A stretch of DNA of 61,303 nucleotides. It comes from LMDS01 sp039930465. Lineage in GTDB: Bacteria > Pseudomonadota > Gammaproteobacteria > Burkholderiales > Burkholderiaceae_C. Of this stretch, positions 26,613-34,812 are shown one piece after another. The position numbers and the translations under genes are program-made. Numbering within the stretch: the first letter of the stretch is position 1; the number at the start of each line of letters is the position of its first letter. A model generated the notes under the pieces. It worked only from the letters and a program-made list of their open reading frames with translations. It ran no database searches and was not told the DNA's origin. The DNA lies in the NCBI GenBank assembly GCA_039930465.1, contig JBDTTU010000014.1:1-61303 (forward strand). Reading direction: 5' to 3'.

Positions 26613-28298
26613 ATGAAACAACTCCCGGGCCTTGACGCCAGCTTTTTGCACCTCGAAACCCCGCAGATGCCGATGCACGTGGGCGCGCTCCACAACTTCG
26701 AGCTGCCGGCCGACTACAAAGGAAGCTTCGTCGCCGACATGCGCCGGCACATGGCCGAGCGACTGGTGCTGGCGCCCGCGCTGCGCCAGAAGCTCGTCAA
26801 GATGCCGCTCAACCTGAGCAACCCGACCTGGGTCGACGACGAGCCTGATCTCGACAAGCACATCGTCGGCATCACGCTGCCGAAGGGCAGCGGCCAGGCC
26901 GAACTCGAAGCGCAGGTCGGCCGGCTGCACGCCGTGCTGCTCGACCGCAGCCGGCCGCTGTGGAAGTTTCATGTCTTCGATGGCCTGGCCGACGGCCCCG
27001 CCGGCACGAAGCGCTTCGCGATGTACACCCAACTGCACCACGCTGCCGTCGACGGCCAGGCTGCCGTGGCGCTCGGCCAGGCCATCCTCGATCTCAGCCC
27101 GGAAGGGCGCGAGGTCGACCAGCAGCGCCAGGGCAAGGTCCGGCGCGAACTCGGCCTGGCCGACATGCTGCGCGGCGTGCTGGGCAACCAGGCAGGGTTG
27201 GTGCTCGATGCGGTGAAGGCGATTCCGGGCACCGTGGGTGTGCTGTCGCAGATGGCCACCCAGAAAGTGGGCGACACGGCCAGCGGCACCATGGCGTCCA
27301 TGATGGCCCGCGTCAAAGGGCAGGGCGCAGCGGCGCGTGGCAAGAGCGTCAGCAACCTCGCATTGGCACCACGCACCCGGCTCAACACCACCGTCTCGGC
27401 GACCCGCGCGTTCGCGTCCATCAGCCTGCCGCTGGCCGCGTTGAACGCCACGCGCCGCAGACACAAGGCGAGCCTGAACGACGCGGTATTGATGGTCTGC
27501 AGCGGCGCGTTGCGGCGCCACTTCCTGAAGCACGGGCCGCTGCCGCGCAAGTCGCTCGTGGCCGGCGTGCCGGTCTCCACGCGCGCCAAGGGCGACACCT
27601 CGTCCAACAACCAGGCCACGATGACGGTGGTGAGCCTGGGCACGCACATCGCCGACCCGGCCAAGCGCCTGGCGCATGTGCTGGCCGCCACCGCCGCGAT
27701 GAAATCCAACCTGGGCGCGATGAAGAGCCTGATGCCGACCGACTTCCCTTCGCTCGGCGTGCCCTGGTTGATGGAGTCGCTGGGCAACCTGTACGCCAAG
27801 GCGCGTGTGGCCGACCGCTTGCCGGCCATCGCCAACGTGACCATCTCGAACGTGCCCGGCCCGACCGTGCCGCTGTACATGGCCGGGGCGAAGATGTTGA
27901 CCAACTACCCGACCTCGATCGTCGTGCATGGCGTTGCGCTCAACATCACGGTGCAGACCTACAACGAGTCGCTCGAATTCGGTCTGATCGCGTGTGGCGA
28001 AGCCATGCCCGAAGTGACAGAGCTCGCGCGCCACGTGCAGGCCGCGTTCGACGAGTTCCAGGCGCTGCCGGCCAGTGGGGTGGTCGAGCCCGCCGCAGCG
28101 CCTGAGCCCGCCGGACTGGCGGCGAAGAAGGCTGCAGCAAAACGCGGGGCAGCGAAGAAGGCCGCGCCCAAGCCTGTGGCAGCGGCGAAGAAGACCGTGG
28201 CGCGCAAAGCACCTGGGAAAAAGGCAGCCAAAGTTGTCGCGAACGCGACACCGGCGCCTAGGGCAAGCGCTCCAAAGAAAACGCGGGCCCGCCGCTAA
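26613..28298 (+). CDS. Wax ester synthase / diacylglycerol acyltransferase (WS/DGAT)
   Basis: A 561-residue acyltransferase that joins acyl-CoA to fatty alcohols or diacylglycerol to make storage lipid. The catalytic motif HHAAVDG is at residues 142-148. Other family blocks are LDASFLHLETPQMPMHVGAL, SRPLWKFHVFDGL, NDAVLMVCSGALRRH and ANVTISNVPGP. The last 70 residues (about 490-561) are an unusual Lys/Ala/Pro-rich tail with repeated AAKK and APK units, like histone H1 or the DNA-binding tail of PHB-granule protein PhaM. Two alpha/beta hydrolase genes follow with gaps of 33 and 3 bases, suggesting a lipid storage and turnover operon. Confidence 0.93.
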   Translation: MKQLPGLDASFLHLETPQMPMHVGALHNFELPADYKGSFVADMRRHMAERLVLAPALRQKLVKMPLNLSNPTWVDDEPDLDKHIVGITLPKGSGQAELEAQVGRLHAVLLDRSRPLWKFHVFDGLADGPAGTKRFAMYTQLHHAAVDGQAAVALGQAILDLSPEGREVDQQRQGKVRRELGLADMLRGVLGNQAGLVLDAVKAIPGTVGVLSQMATQKVGDTASGTMASMMARVKGQGAAARGKSVSNLALAPRTRLNTTVSATRAFASISLPLAALNATRRRHKASLNDAVLMVCSGALRRHFLKHGPLPRKSLVAGVPVSTRAKGDTSSNNQATMTVVSLGTHIADPAKRLAHVLAATAAMKSNLGAMKSLMPTDFPSLGVPWLMESLGNLYAKARVADRLPAIANVTISNVPGPTVPLYMAGAKMLTNYPTSIVVHGVALNITVQTYNESLEFGLIACGEAMPEVTELARHVQAAFDEFQALPASGVVEPAAAPEPAGLAAKKAAAKRGAAKKAAPKPVAAAKKTVARKAPGKKAAKVVANATPAPRASAPKKTRARR

Positions 28299-28331
28299 CA
28301 TCCCCTGATCGAACCCGCCCCGTTTCCACGC

Positions 28332-29156
28332 ATGCCGAGAACGCGCAAAGCAGCTCCAGCAGCCCACGCCGACGACGATCTGCGCCCGCCGAGTGCCTTC
28401 CTGATGATGCTCGAAGGACGAGCGCCCTGGGAACTGGCGGCGATGTTCGCTGCCACGCCCTGGTTGCGCCGCCTGCCGCGCGGCGACGGCCACCCGGTGC
28501 TGGTGTTCCCCGGCATGGGCGCCAACGACTTCACCACGATTCCGCTGCGCAACTTCCTCGACAGCTTGGGCTACGCCACCAAGGCCTGGGGCCAGGGCTT
28601 CAACTTCGGCCCGCGCGACGGTGTGCTGAAGAAGTGCGCTGCCGATGTGCGTGCGCTTGCGGAACAGCACGGCCAGCCGGTCAGCCTGATCGGCTGGAGC
28701 CTCGGCGGGCTCTACGCCAGAGAGATGGCGAAGCAGTTGCCCCAGCACGCCCGCTGTGTGGTCACGCTCGGCACACCTTTCAGCGGCCACCCGCGCGCCA
28801 CCAACGCTTGGCGCATCTTCGAATTGCTGAGCGGCCAGAAGGCGCACGACGCCGCGATGATCGAACGCCTGCGCACGCCACCGCCCGTGCCCACCACATC
28901 GATCTATTCACGCACCGACGGCATCGTCTCGTGGCGCTGCAGCCTGAACCCGAAGACTGCGCTGACGGAAAACATCGAAGTGCAGGCCAGCCACGTCGGC
29001 ATGGGCATGAACCCGCTCGCGCTCTATGCGGTGGCCGACCGCCTCGCGCAAGCGCCCGGCCACTGGAAGCCGTTCGAGCCGCACGGCGGCCGGCGCCACT
29101 TCTTTCGCACCGGCCACCCCGACCTTTCCACCCCAAGCTCCACCTCAAGCAACTGA
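28332..29156 (+). CDS. Alpha/beta hydrolase, lipase-like
   Basis: A 274-residue protein with the nucleophile elbow GWSLGG and the oxyanion region LVFPGMGAND. The later ARCVVTLGTPFSGHPRATN and SRTDGIVSW resemble the acetyltransferase/lipase group that acts on long-chain esters; a His near QASHVGMGMNP likely completes the triad. There is no signal peptide, so it would act on intracellular lipid. It lies between the WS/DGAT gene and another hydrolase, which supports a role in wax ester or triacylglycerol handling. The substrate is inferred from context only. Confidence 0.85.
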   Translation: MPRTRKAAPAAHADDDLRPPSAFLMMLEGRAPWELAAMFAATPWLRRLPRGDGHPVLVFPGMGANDFTTIPLRNFLDSLGYATKAWGQGFNFGPRDGVLKKCAADVRALAEQHGQPVSLIGWSLGGLYAREMAKQLPQHARCVVTLGTPFSGHPRATNAWRIFELLSGQKAHDAAMIERLRTPPPVPTTSIYSRTDGIVSWRCSLNPKTALTENIEVQASHVGMGMNPLALYAVADRLAQAPGHWKPFEPHGGRRHFFRTGHPDLSTPSSTSSN

Positions 29157-29159
29157 CCC

Positions 29160-30044
29160 ATGCAGATTTCAGCCAACGGCGTGCAGCTCGAAGTCGAAGA
29201 CCACGGCCCGGTCAGCGGCGAGCCGCTGCTGCTCATCATGGGCCTGGGCATGCAGCTCGTGGCCTGGCACACCGAGTTCGTTGCCAGCCTGGTGGCACGA
29301 GGTTTTCGCGTGATTCGTTTCGACAACCGCGACATCGGCCTGAGCCAGCGTTACGACCACCTCGGCGTTCCCAACCTCGCGATCGATTCGATCAAGTACG
29401 CGGTCGGCTTGAAGGTGAGCGGCCCCTACACCGTGGCCGACATGGCTGACGACACGGCCGGCCTGCTCGACGCGCTGGGCATCCAGAGCGCACACGTGTG
29501 CGGCGCCTCGATGGGCGGCATGATCGCGCAGCAGCTTGCGGTGCGGCACCCGGCGCGGGTGAAGAGCCTGACCCTGATGATGACCAGCAGCGGCTCACGC
29601 CGCCTGCCCGGGCCGACGCTGAAGGTGCGCAGCGCGCTGATCTCGCGGCCCGAGAACCCGAGCGACATCGAAAGCGTGATCGCCCATTACGTGCGCCTGT
29701 ACAAGCTGATCGGCAGCCCGGGTTACCCGGCCAGCGACGCCTACCTGAACGAGCGCTTGGGGGTTTCGGTGCGGCGCTCGTACCGGCCGCAGGGCACGGC
29801 GCGCCAAATGGTGGCGATCGCGGCAGACGGCAACCGCTCGAAGCTGCTCTCGCAGATCAAGGTGCCCACGCAGGTGATTCATGGGCAGGCCGACCCGCTC
29901 GTGCCGGTGGCGGCAGGCCACGACCTGGCGCAGAAGATTGCCGGCGCGAACATCGATGTGATCGAAGGCATGGGCCACGACCTGCCGGTCGAGCTGTGGC
30001 CGCGATTCGTGTCGGGCATTGCCAACGCAGCGGCACGCGCCTGA
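29160..30044 (+). CDS. Alpha/beta fold hydrolase
   Basis: A 294-residue protein with the nucleophile elbow GASMGGM, the acid in HGQADPLVPV and the His in GMGHDLP, a full Ser-Asp-His triad. LLLIMGLGMQLVAWHTEF and RFDNRDIGLSQRYD are frequent in a group of bacterial esterases close to the anthracycline-methylesterase-like family. It begins 3 bases after the previous hydrolase, so it belongs to the WS/DGAT operon. It is probably a cytoplasmic esterase for lipid breakdown. Confidence 0.88.
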   Translation: MQISANGVQLEVEDHGPVSGEPLLLIMGLGMQLVAWHTEFVASLVARGFRVIRFDNRDIGLSQRYDHLGVPNLAIDSIKYAVGLKVSGPYTVADMADDTAGLLDALGIQSAHVCGASMGGMIAQQLAVRHPARVKSLTLMMTSSGSRRLPGPTLKVRSALISRPENPSDIESVIAHYVRLYKLIGSPGYPASDAYLNERLGVSVRRSYRPQGTARQMVAIAADGNRSKLLSQIKVPTQVIHGQADPLVPVAAGHDLAQKIAGANIDVIEGMGHDLPVELWPRFVSGIANAAARA

Positions 30045-30069
30045 CGCTGCGAGTGGCGCTGCCGCAGGT

Positions 30070-31422
30070 CTACTTGATGACCTGCACGTTTTCGTCGGCG
30101 AGCAGCCCCATGTCGCTGATGTTCTTTGGGCGCGCGCGCCAGCCGCGGTAGCTGCGGCGCAGGTTGGCGATCGAGATCATGTAGTAGATGCCTTTCAGCG
30201 CCCACAGCGAAGGCTGGATCGGACTCTTGCCGTACAGGTCACCGGCCAGAAGCGACATCAGCGCTTCCTTCACCCGCAGCGGGTTGATCGGGTACATGAA
30301 GAGCTGGCGGATCGTCGGGTTGGTCACGCGCGTGATGAACCACGAATATTCCTTCGGCCCCTTTTTCATCATCGCGTCGAAGCGCTTGCGAGCCCGCGCT
30401 GCCTCGGTCGGGCGGTCGAGGGTGGTCGCCACCACGTCGGCGCCTTCGAAGGCACCCGTCATCGCAAGGTAGACGCCCGACGAGAACATCGGGTCGATGA
30501 AGGTGAAGGCATCGCCGAGCAACAGGTAACGTTCGCCGCTGGAGTGGGTGGCGCTGTACGAGTAGTTGCCGGTCGCGTGCACCGCGTCGTCGACGCGCGT
30601 GGCGTCTTTCAGCCGGTCGGCCAACTCGGGGCACAGCGCCACTGTGTCGTCGAAGAACTGCGGCAGCGGCTTGTTGCGCGACTTCAGGTAGTAGGGCCAA
30701 CAGACCGCGCCGACGCTGGTCGTGCCGTCGGCCAGCGGAATGAACCAGAACCAGCCGTGCTGGAACCACATGATGCTGATGTTGCCTTCCATCTTGCCGG
30801 GAAGGCGGCGTGCATTGGTGTAGTGGCCGAACAGCGCCGAGCTGTTGTGCTTGGGGTTCTTTTCCTTGCAGCGCAGCTTGTTGGCGATGAACGTGTCGCG
30901 CCCTGATGCGTCGACGACGAAGCGGGCGCGCCAGCGGCGGCGCGTGCCGTCATCGAGTTCGGCCTGCACATTGGCGCCATCGGCATCAAACTCGACCTCG
31001 CGAACGCGGCAGCCTTCGAGGGTTTTCGCGCCTCGGGTGGCCGCATGGCGGAACAGCAACTCGTCGAGTTCGGAGCGCCGCACCTGCCACGCCGACGGCT
31101 TCGTTTTGTCCCAGGCTTCGGCAAACTCGACCGCGCTGCGGTGCTCGTGGTCGGGCGAGACGAATTCGATGCCGAACTTCGGCATGCCGATCTTGTCGAC
31201 CTGCTCTTTTACGCCCAGGCGCTCGAACAGCTCGACGTTGCACGGCAGCAGAGACTCGCCGATGTGAAAGCGCGGGTGCTGCGATTTTTCGAGCAGCATC
31301 ACATCTCGGCCTTGAGTGGCCAGCAGCGCGGCGATGGTCGAGCCGGCGGGGCCGCCACCGATCACGAGTACGTCGCAGTTTTCTTCAGAAGGCTCGCCGA
31401 CAGGGGTGGTGTGAGGTGTCAT
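30070..31422 (-). CDS. Flavin-dependent halogenase-like FAD oxidoreductase
   Basis: A 450-residue FAD protein with the Rossmann motif VIGGGPAGST (residues 20-29), GESLLP, and the second FAD motif LLLGDAFTFIDPMFSSGV. Two features point to the tryptophan-halogenase superfamily: GWFWFIP at about 223-229, an exact fit to GWxWxIP, and Lys82 in GMPKFGIEF, which lines up with the catalytic Lys of halogenases (FKLGIRF-type motifs). It follows a methyltransferase gene by 14 bases on the same strand. Geranylgeranyl-reductase-like oxidoreductases are the main alternative. The substrate is unknown. Confidence 0.78.
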   Translation of the reverse strand: MTPHTTPVGEPSEENCDVLVIGGGPAGSTIAALLATQGRDVMLLEKSQHPRFHIGESLLPCNVELFERLGVKEQVDKIGMPKFGIEFVSPDHEHRSAVEFAEAWDKTKPSAWQVRRSELDELLFRHAATRGAKTLEGCRVREVEFDADGANVQAELDDGTRRRWRARFVVDASGRDTFIANKLRCKEKNPKHNSSALFGHYTNARRLPGKMEGNISIMWFQHGWFWFIPLADGTTSVGAVCWPYYLKSRNKPLPQFFDDTVALCPELADRLKDATRVDDAVHATGNYSYSATHSSGERYLLLGDAFTFIDPMFSSGVYLAMTGAFEGADVVATTLDRPTEAARARKRFDAMMKKGPKEYSWFITRVTNPTIRQLFMYPINPLRVKEALMSLLAGDLYGKSPIQPSLWALKGIYYMISIANLRRSYRGWRARPKNISDMGLLADENVQVIK

Positions 31423-31436
31423 GGCGGTCGGGGCGA

Positions 31437-32204
31437 TCAAGCGGGTCTGACAGCGGTGTACTCGGAGAAGACGCCGAGTTCGACATGGCGTTGCACGTTC
31501 TCGAAGCCGGCGGCGCGCAGCGCGGCCAGCACCGCGTCCGGCGGGATGCAGCTCTCGATCGTGTCCCAGTAATAACGCCACAGTTCGGCGGTGTCGCGCT
31601 GGCGTGCTACGAGCGCGGCAATCATCGGCACGAGCGCGCGCATGTAGGCCTTGAGTACCGAGGTGCCCACGCGCCCGGCAGGTTTGGTGATCTCGAGCAC
31701 CAGCAGGCGGCCGCCCGGCCGCAGCACACGGTGGAACTCGGCGAAGGCTGCGCCCACGTCGGTGATGTGGCGCAGCGCATAGCCCATGCTGACGAAGTCG
31801 CTGCTGGCGTTTTCGCGCGGCAGCGCCTCGGCCCGCCCGCAAACCAGTTCGACACCCGGCAATGCCACTTCGCCCAACATGCCGGGGCTCGGGTCGACGC
31901 CGACCAGCCGCCCTTGCGCGCCGATCAACGCCAGCGCCTCGCGCGCCACCAGGCCGGTGCCGATGCCGACGTCGAGCACCTCGGCCCCGGCGGCCAGGTG
32001 CGCGCGCTTCAACGCCTGATGGCGGTACCAGCGCCCGGAGCCGAACGCAAGCACACGCTCGATGCGGTCGTAGTCGGATGCGGTGCTGTCGAAGATGCGA
32101 CGCAGGTAGAGCTCGCGGGCGGCTTCGTCTTCGTAGTAGGCCGGCAGCGGCGTGTGGGGGCGCAGCACCTGGGTGGCAATGCTCGAGGCGGGGTTTGTGC
32201 TCAT
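31437..32204 (-). CDS. Class I SAM-dependent methyltransferase (UbiE-like)
   Basis: A 255-residue methyltransferase. The SAM-binding motif I is VLDVGIGTGLVAREAL, followed by LVGVDPSPGML and DFVSMGYALRHITD, close to UbiE/COQ5 quinone methyltransferases, though the context is not ubiquinone synthesis. Later RYYWDTIESCIPP and GFENVQRHVELGVFSEYTAV match the same family. The start ATG is close behind an extended -10 element (TGCGATAAT), so the mRNA may be nearly leaderless. It is probably co-transcribed with the halogenase-like gene. Confidence 0.85.
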   Translation of the reverse strand: MSTNPASSIATQVLRPHTPLPAYYEDEAARELYLRRIFDSTASDYDRIERVLAFGSGRWYRHQALKRAHLAAGAEVLDVGIGTGLVAREALALIGAQGRLVGVDPSPGMLGEVALPGVELVCGRAEALPRENASSDFVSMGYALRHITDVGAAFAEFHRVLRPGGRLLVLEITKPAGRVGTSVLKAYMRALVPMIAALVARQRDTAELWRYYWDTIESCIPPDAVLAALRAAGFENVQRHVELGVFSEYTAVRPA

Positions 32205-32211
32205 CGCCGTG

Positions 32212-32220
32212 ATTATCGCA
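32212..32220 (-). promoter_or_regulatory. Extended -10 element of the methyltransferase gene
   Basis: The minus strand reads TGCGATAAT, an extended -10 (TGnTATAAT-like), ending 7 bases before the ATG. Transcription would begin at or within a few bases of the start codon. No -35 is visible. Confidence 0.4.
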
Positions 32221-32306
32221 AGCCGCCAACGCTGCCCGCCGCGTCTGGCGTGTGCGGACAGGCTGACAAATGTGGGTATGCTGGCGCGATTCCGCATGAG
32301 ACCCGC

Positions 32307-33686
32307 ATGACACCCATCCCGACTCGCCAGCCCTCCGCCCCGCGTTCCGGCCGGCATCAGATCGTCATCGTGGGCGGTGGCGCCGGCGGGCTGGAACTGG
32401 CCACCACCCTCGGCAACACGCTGGGCAAAAAGGGCCACGCCGAGATCACGCTGGTTGACCGCACCCGCACGCACATCTGGAAGCCCAAGCTGCACGAGAT
32501 CGCGGCCGGCAGCATGGACATGGGCCTGCACGAGGTCGACTACCTGTCGCAGTCGCATTGGCACCATTTTCGCTACCGCGTCGGCGAAATGACCGGCCTG
32601 GACCGCACGCGCCGCGAGATCATGGTTGCGGCGTTCTTTGACGACGAAGGCAAGCAGGTCACGCCGCCAGGCAGTATTCCGTACGACACGCTGGTCATCG
32701 CTGTCGGCAGCCAGAGCAACGACTTCGGCACGCCGGGTGTTGCTGAGCATGCGCTCAAGCTCGAGACCGCCAGCGACGCGCGGCGTTTCAACCAGCGCCT
32801 GGTCAACGCCTGCATTCGCGCCCACGCGCAAGCCGAGCCACTGTTGCCGCACCAGTTGCAGGTGGCGATCATCGGGGCCGGCGCGACGGGCGTGGAACTG
32901 TCAGCCGAACTGCACCGCACCACGCGAGAGGTGGTGGCCTTTGGCCTCGACCGCATCGACCCGGAACGCGACATTCGCCTGAACCTGATCGAAGCGGCGG
33001 GCCGGGTGCTGCCGGCCTTGCCCGAGCGCCTTTCGGAAGCAACCGAAGGCTTGTTGCGCAAGCTCGGCGTGGTGGTGCACACGAACGCCAAGGTGGCCGA
33101 GGTGCTGGCCGGCGGCGTGCGCCTGGCCGACGGCCGTGTGATTCCGGCCGAACTGGTGGTCTGGGCGGCGGGCATCAAGGCGCCGGAATTCCTGAAGGCG
33201 CTCGACGGTCTGGAGGCGAACCGCATCAACCAGTTGCTCGTGAAGACCACGCTGCAGACCACGCTCGACGAAAACATCTTCGCGATGGGCGACTGCGCCG
33301 CCTGCCCCTGGCCCGAAGCGCCGGCAGCGATGACCGATGGCGGCAAGAGAGCAGCGTTCGTGCCGCCGCGCGCCCAGGCTGCGCACCAGCAGGCTTCACA
33401 CATGGTCGGGCAGATTCGGCGCCGGCTGGCGGGCAAGCCGCTGCGCGACTACCGCTACCGCGATTTCGGCTCGCTGGTGTCGCTGGGCGAGTTCAGTACC
33501 GTGGGCAACATGATGGGAGGGCTGATCGGCGGCAGCCTGATGGTCGAAGGCTACTTCGCGCGGCTGATGTACCTCTCGCTCTACAAAATGCACGAACTCG
33601 CCCTGCACGGCGTGGCCAAGGTGTCGCTGGAAACGCTGTCCAGGCTCATCACGCGGCGCACCGAACCGCATGTGAAGCTGCACTGA
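32307..33686 (+). CDS. ndh: Type II NADH dehydrogenase
   Basis: A 459-residue non-proton-pumping NADH:quinone oxidoreductase on the inner face of the membrane. It has two Rossmann motifs, VIVGGGAGGLELAT for FAD and VAIIGAGATGVELSAEL for NADH, plus GDCAACPWPEAP around the FAD. The C-terminal segment FSTVGNMMGGLIGGSLMVEGYFARLMYLSLYKMHEL is the membrane-binding, quinone-side region. The ATG giving MTPIPTRQPS is chosen; longer in-frame sequence lies in the antisense of the halogenase gene. It is divergent from the methyltransferase gene. Confidence 0.93.
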   Translation: MTPIPTRQPSAPRSGRHQIVIVGGGAGGLELATTLGNTLGKKGHAEITLVDRTRTHIWKPKLHEIAAGSMDMGLHEVDYLSQSHWHHFRYRVGEMTGLDRTRREIMVAAFFDDEGKQVTPPGSIPYDTLVIAVGSQSNDFGTPGVAEHALKLETASDARRFNQRLVNACIRAHAQAEPLLPHQLQVAIIGAGATGVELSAELHRTTREVVAFGLDRIDPERDIRLNLIEAAGRVLPALPERLSEATEGLLRKLGVVVHTNAKVAEVLAGGVRLADGRVIPAELVVWAAGIKAPEFLKALDGLEANRINQLLVKTTLQTTLDENIFAMGDCAACPWPEAPAAMTDGGKRAAFVPPRAQAAHQQASHMVGQIRRRLAGKPLRDYRYRDFGSLVSLGEFSTVGNMMGGLIGGSLMVEGYFARLMYLSLYKMHELALHGVAKVSLETLSRLITRRTEPHVKLH

Positions 33687-33696
33687 GTCGGGGTCT

Positions 33697-33774
33697 GTGC
33701 ACCGCGCCGACGACGCTCTGGGCTTCGAAGCGGCGATGCTGGAATTGCAGGAGTGGTTGCTGCACCGGGCCTGA
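33697..33774 (+). other. Possible 25-residue small ORF between ndh and dusA
   Basis: A GTG-initiated frame encodes 25 residues with an amphipathic, Leu/Glu/Ala-rich pattern ending in EWLLHRA. There is no clear ribosome site and the GTG is only 11 bases after the ndh stop. It may simply be chance. Confidence 0.2.
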
Positions 33775-33792
33775 GCGTCGATCTGTTCCAAT

Positions 33793-33809
33793 GTCGGGTT
33801 GAACCCGAC
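33793..33809 (+). promoter_or_regulatory. 17-base inverted repeat just ahead of dusA
   Basis: GTCGGGTT (33793-33800) and AACCCGAC (33802-33809) are perfect arms around one G. It ends 7 bases before the dusA ATG, where a ribosome site would be. It could be a repressor site, or a hairpin limiting translation. Confidence 0.35.
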
Positions 33810-33816
33810 CCACCTC

Positions 33817-34812
33817 ATGCAATCGAACCTGCCGCGCGCCTCATGGCGACTGAGTGTTGCCCCGATGATGGACTGGACCGACCGGCATTGCCGCTTTTTC
33901 CACCGCTTGCTCACGCGCCACACGCGCCTGTACACCGAGATGGTGACGACCGGCGCCTTGCTGCACGGCAACGTGCCACGCCACCTCGATTTCAACGCCG
34001 AAGAACACCCGGTCGCGCTGCAGCTCGGTGGCAGCGAGCCGGCCGATCTGGCGCTGTGCGCGAAGCTCGCGCAGCAGTGGGGCTACGACGAGGTGAACCT
34101 GAACTGTGGCTGCCCGAGCGAGCGCGTGCAGCGGGGCGCTTTTGGCGCCTGCCTGATGGCCGAGCCGCAGCTCGTGGCCGACGGCGTGAAAGCGATGCGT
34201 GATGCGGTCTCGTTGCCGGTGACGGTGAAACACCGCATCGGCATCGACCGCACCGAGAGCTACGCGTTCGTGCGCGATTTCGTCGGCACGGTGGCGCAGG
34301 CTGGTTGCGAAGTTTTCATCGTGCATGCGCGCAACGCCTGGCTGAAGGGCATCAGCCCGAAAGAGAACCGCGAGCTGCCGCCGCTGCGCTACGAGACCGT
34401 GCACCGGCTCAAGCGCGACTTTCCCGGGCTCACCATCGTGCTCAACGGCGGCGTGAAGACGAACGCGCAGATCGAGGAACAGCTCGGGTTCGTCGACGGC
34501 GTGATGCTCGGCCGCGAGGCCTACCACCACCCTTGGCTGATGGCCGACTGGGATGCGCGCTTCTTCGGGCAGGCGACGCAGGCGCCCGACCGTGATGCCA
34601 TCGAAGCGGCGATGGTCGACTACATGCATTCGGTGGCCGGCCGAGGCGAGCCCTGGTCGCACGTGTCGCGCCACCTGCTGGGCCTGCGCAACGGCCTGCC
34701 TGGTGCGCGCCACTGGCGCCAGGTGTGGTCGGACCACCGCTTCAGGGGCGACGACCCGGCGACCGTGTCTCAGCTTGCGGGCGCCCCGGCGCCGACACCT
34801 GCACTGGCGTGA
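33817..34812 (+). CDS. dusA: tRNA-dihydrouridine(20/20a) synthase DusA
   Basis: An FMN enzyme of 331 residues that reduces uridines in the tRNA D-loop. It shows SVAPMMDWTDRHCRFF, ALQLGGSEPADLALCAKLA, the catalytic loop NLNCGCPSERVQRGAFGACLM (active Cys), the substrate-binding VKHRIGID, and GVMLGREAYHHPWLM. These features favour DusA over DusB or DusC. The ATG (MQSNLPRASWRLS) was preferred over a TTG six codons upstream. Its last 43 bases overlap the end of a convergent transporter gene. Confidence 0.95.
   Translation: MQSNLPRASWRLSVAPMMDWTDRHCRFFHRLLTRHTRLYTEMVTTGALLHGNVPRHLDFNAEEHPVALQLGGSEPADLALCAKLAQQWGYDEVNLNCGCPSERVQRGAFGACLMAEPQLVADGVKAMRDAVSLPVTVKHRIGIDRTESYAFVRDFVGTVAQAGCEVFIVHARNAWLKGISPKENRELPPLRYETVHRLKRDFPGLTIVLNGGVKTNAQIEEQLGFVDGVMLGREAYHHPWLMADWDARFFGQATQAPDRDAIEAAMVDYMHSVAGRGEPWSHVSRHLLGLRNGLPGARHWRQVWSDHRFRGDDPATVSQLAGAPAPTPALA

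Noticed and set aside
26304..28847. An 847-codon minus-strand frame opposite the wax ester synthase
   Set aside because: Same reason: antisense to a gene with a clear HHxxxDG motif, and it crosses an intergenic repeat.
31862..32212. Arg-rich plus-strand frame inside the methyltransferase gene
   Set aside because: Its composition is typical of a frame-shifted shadow and it has no ribosome site.
30906..32306. A long extension of ndh into the halogenase and methyltransferase region
   Set aside because: The added sequence is antisense to two clear genes; the FAD motif lies close to the chosen ATG as expected.
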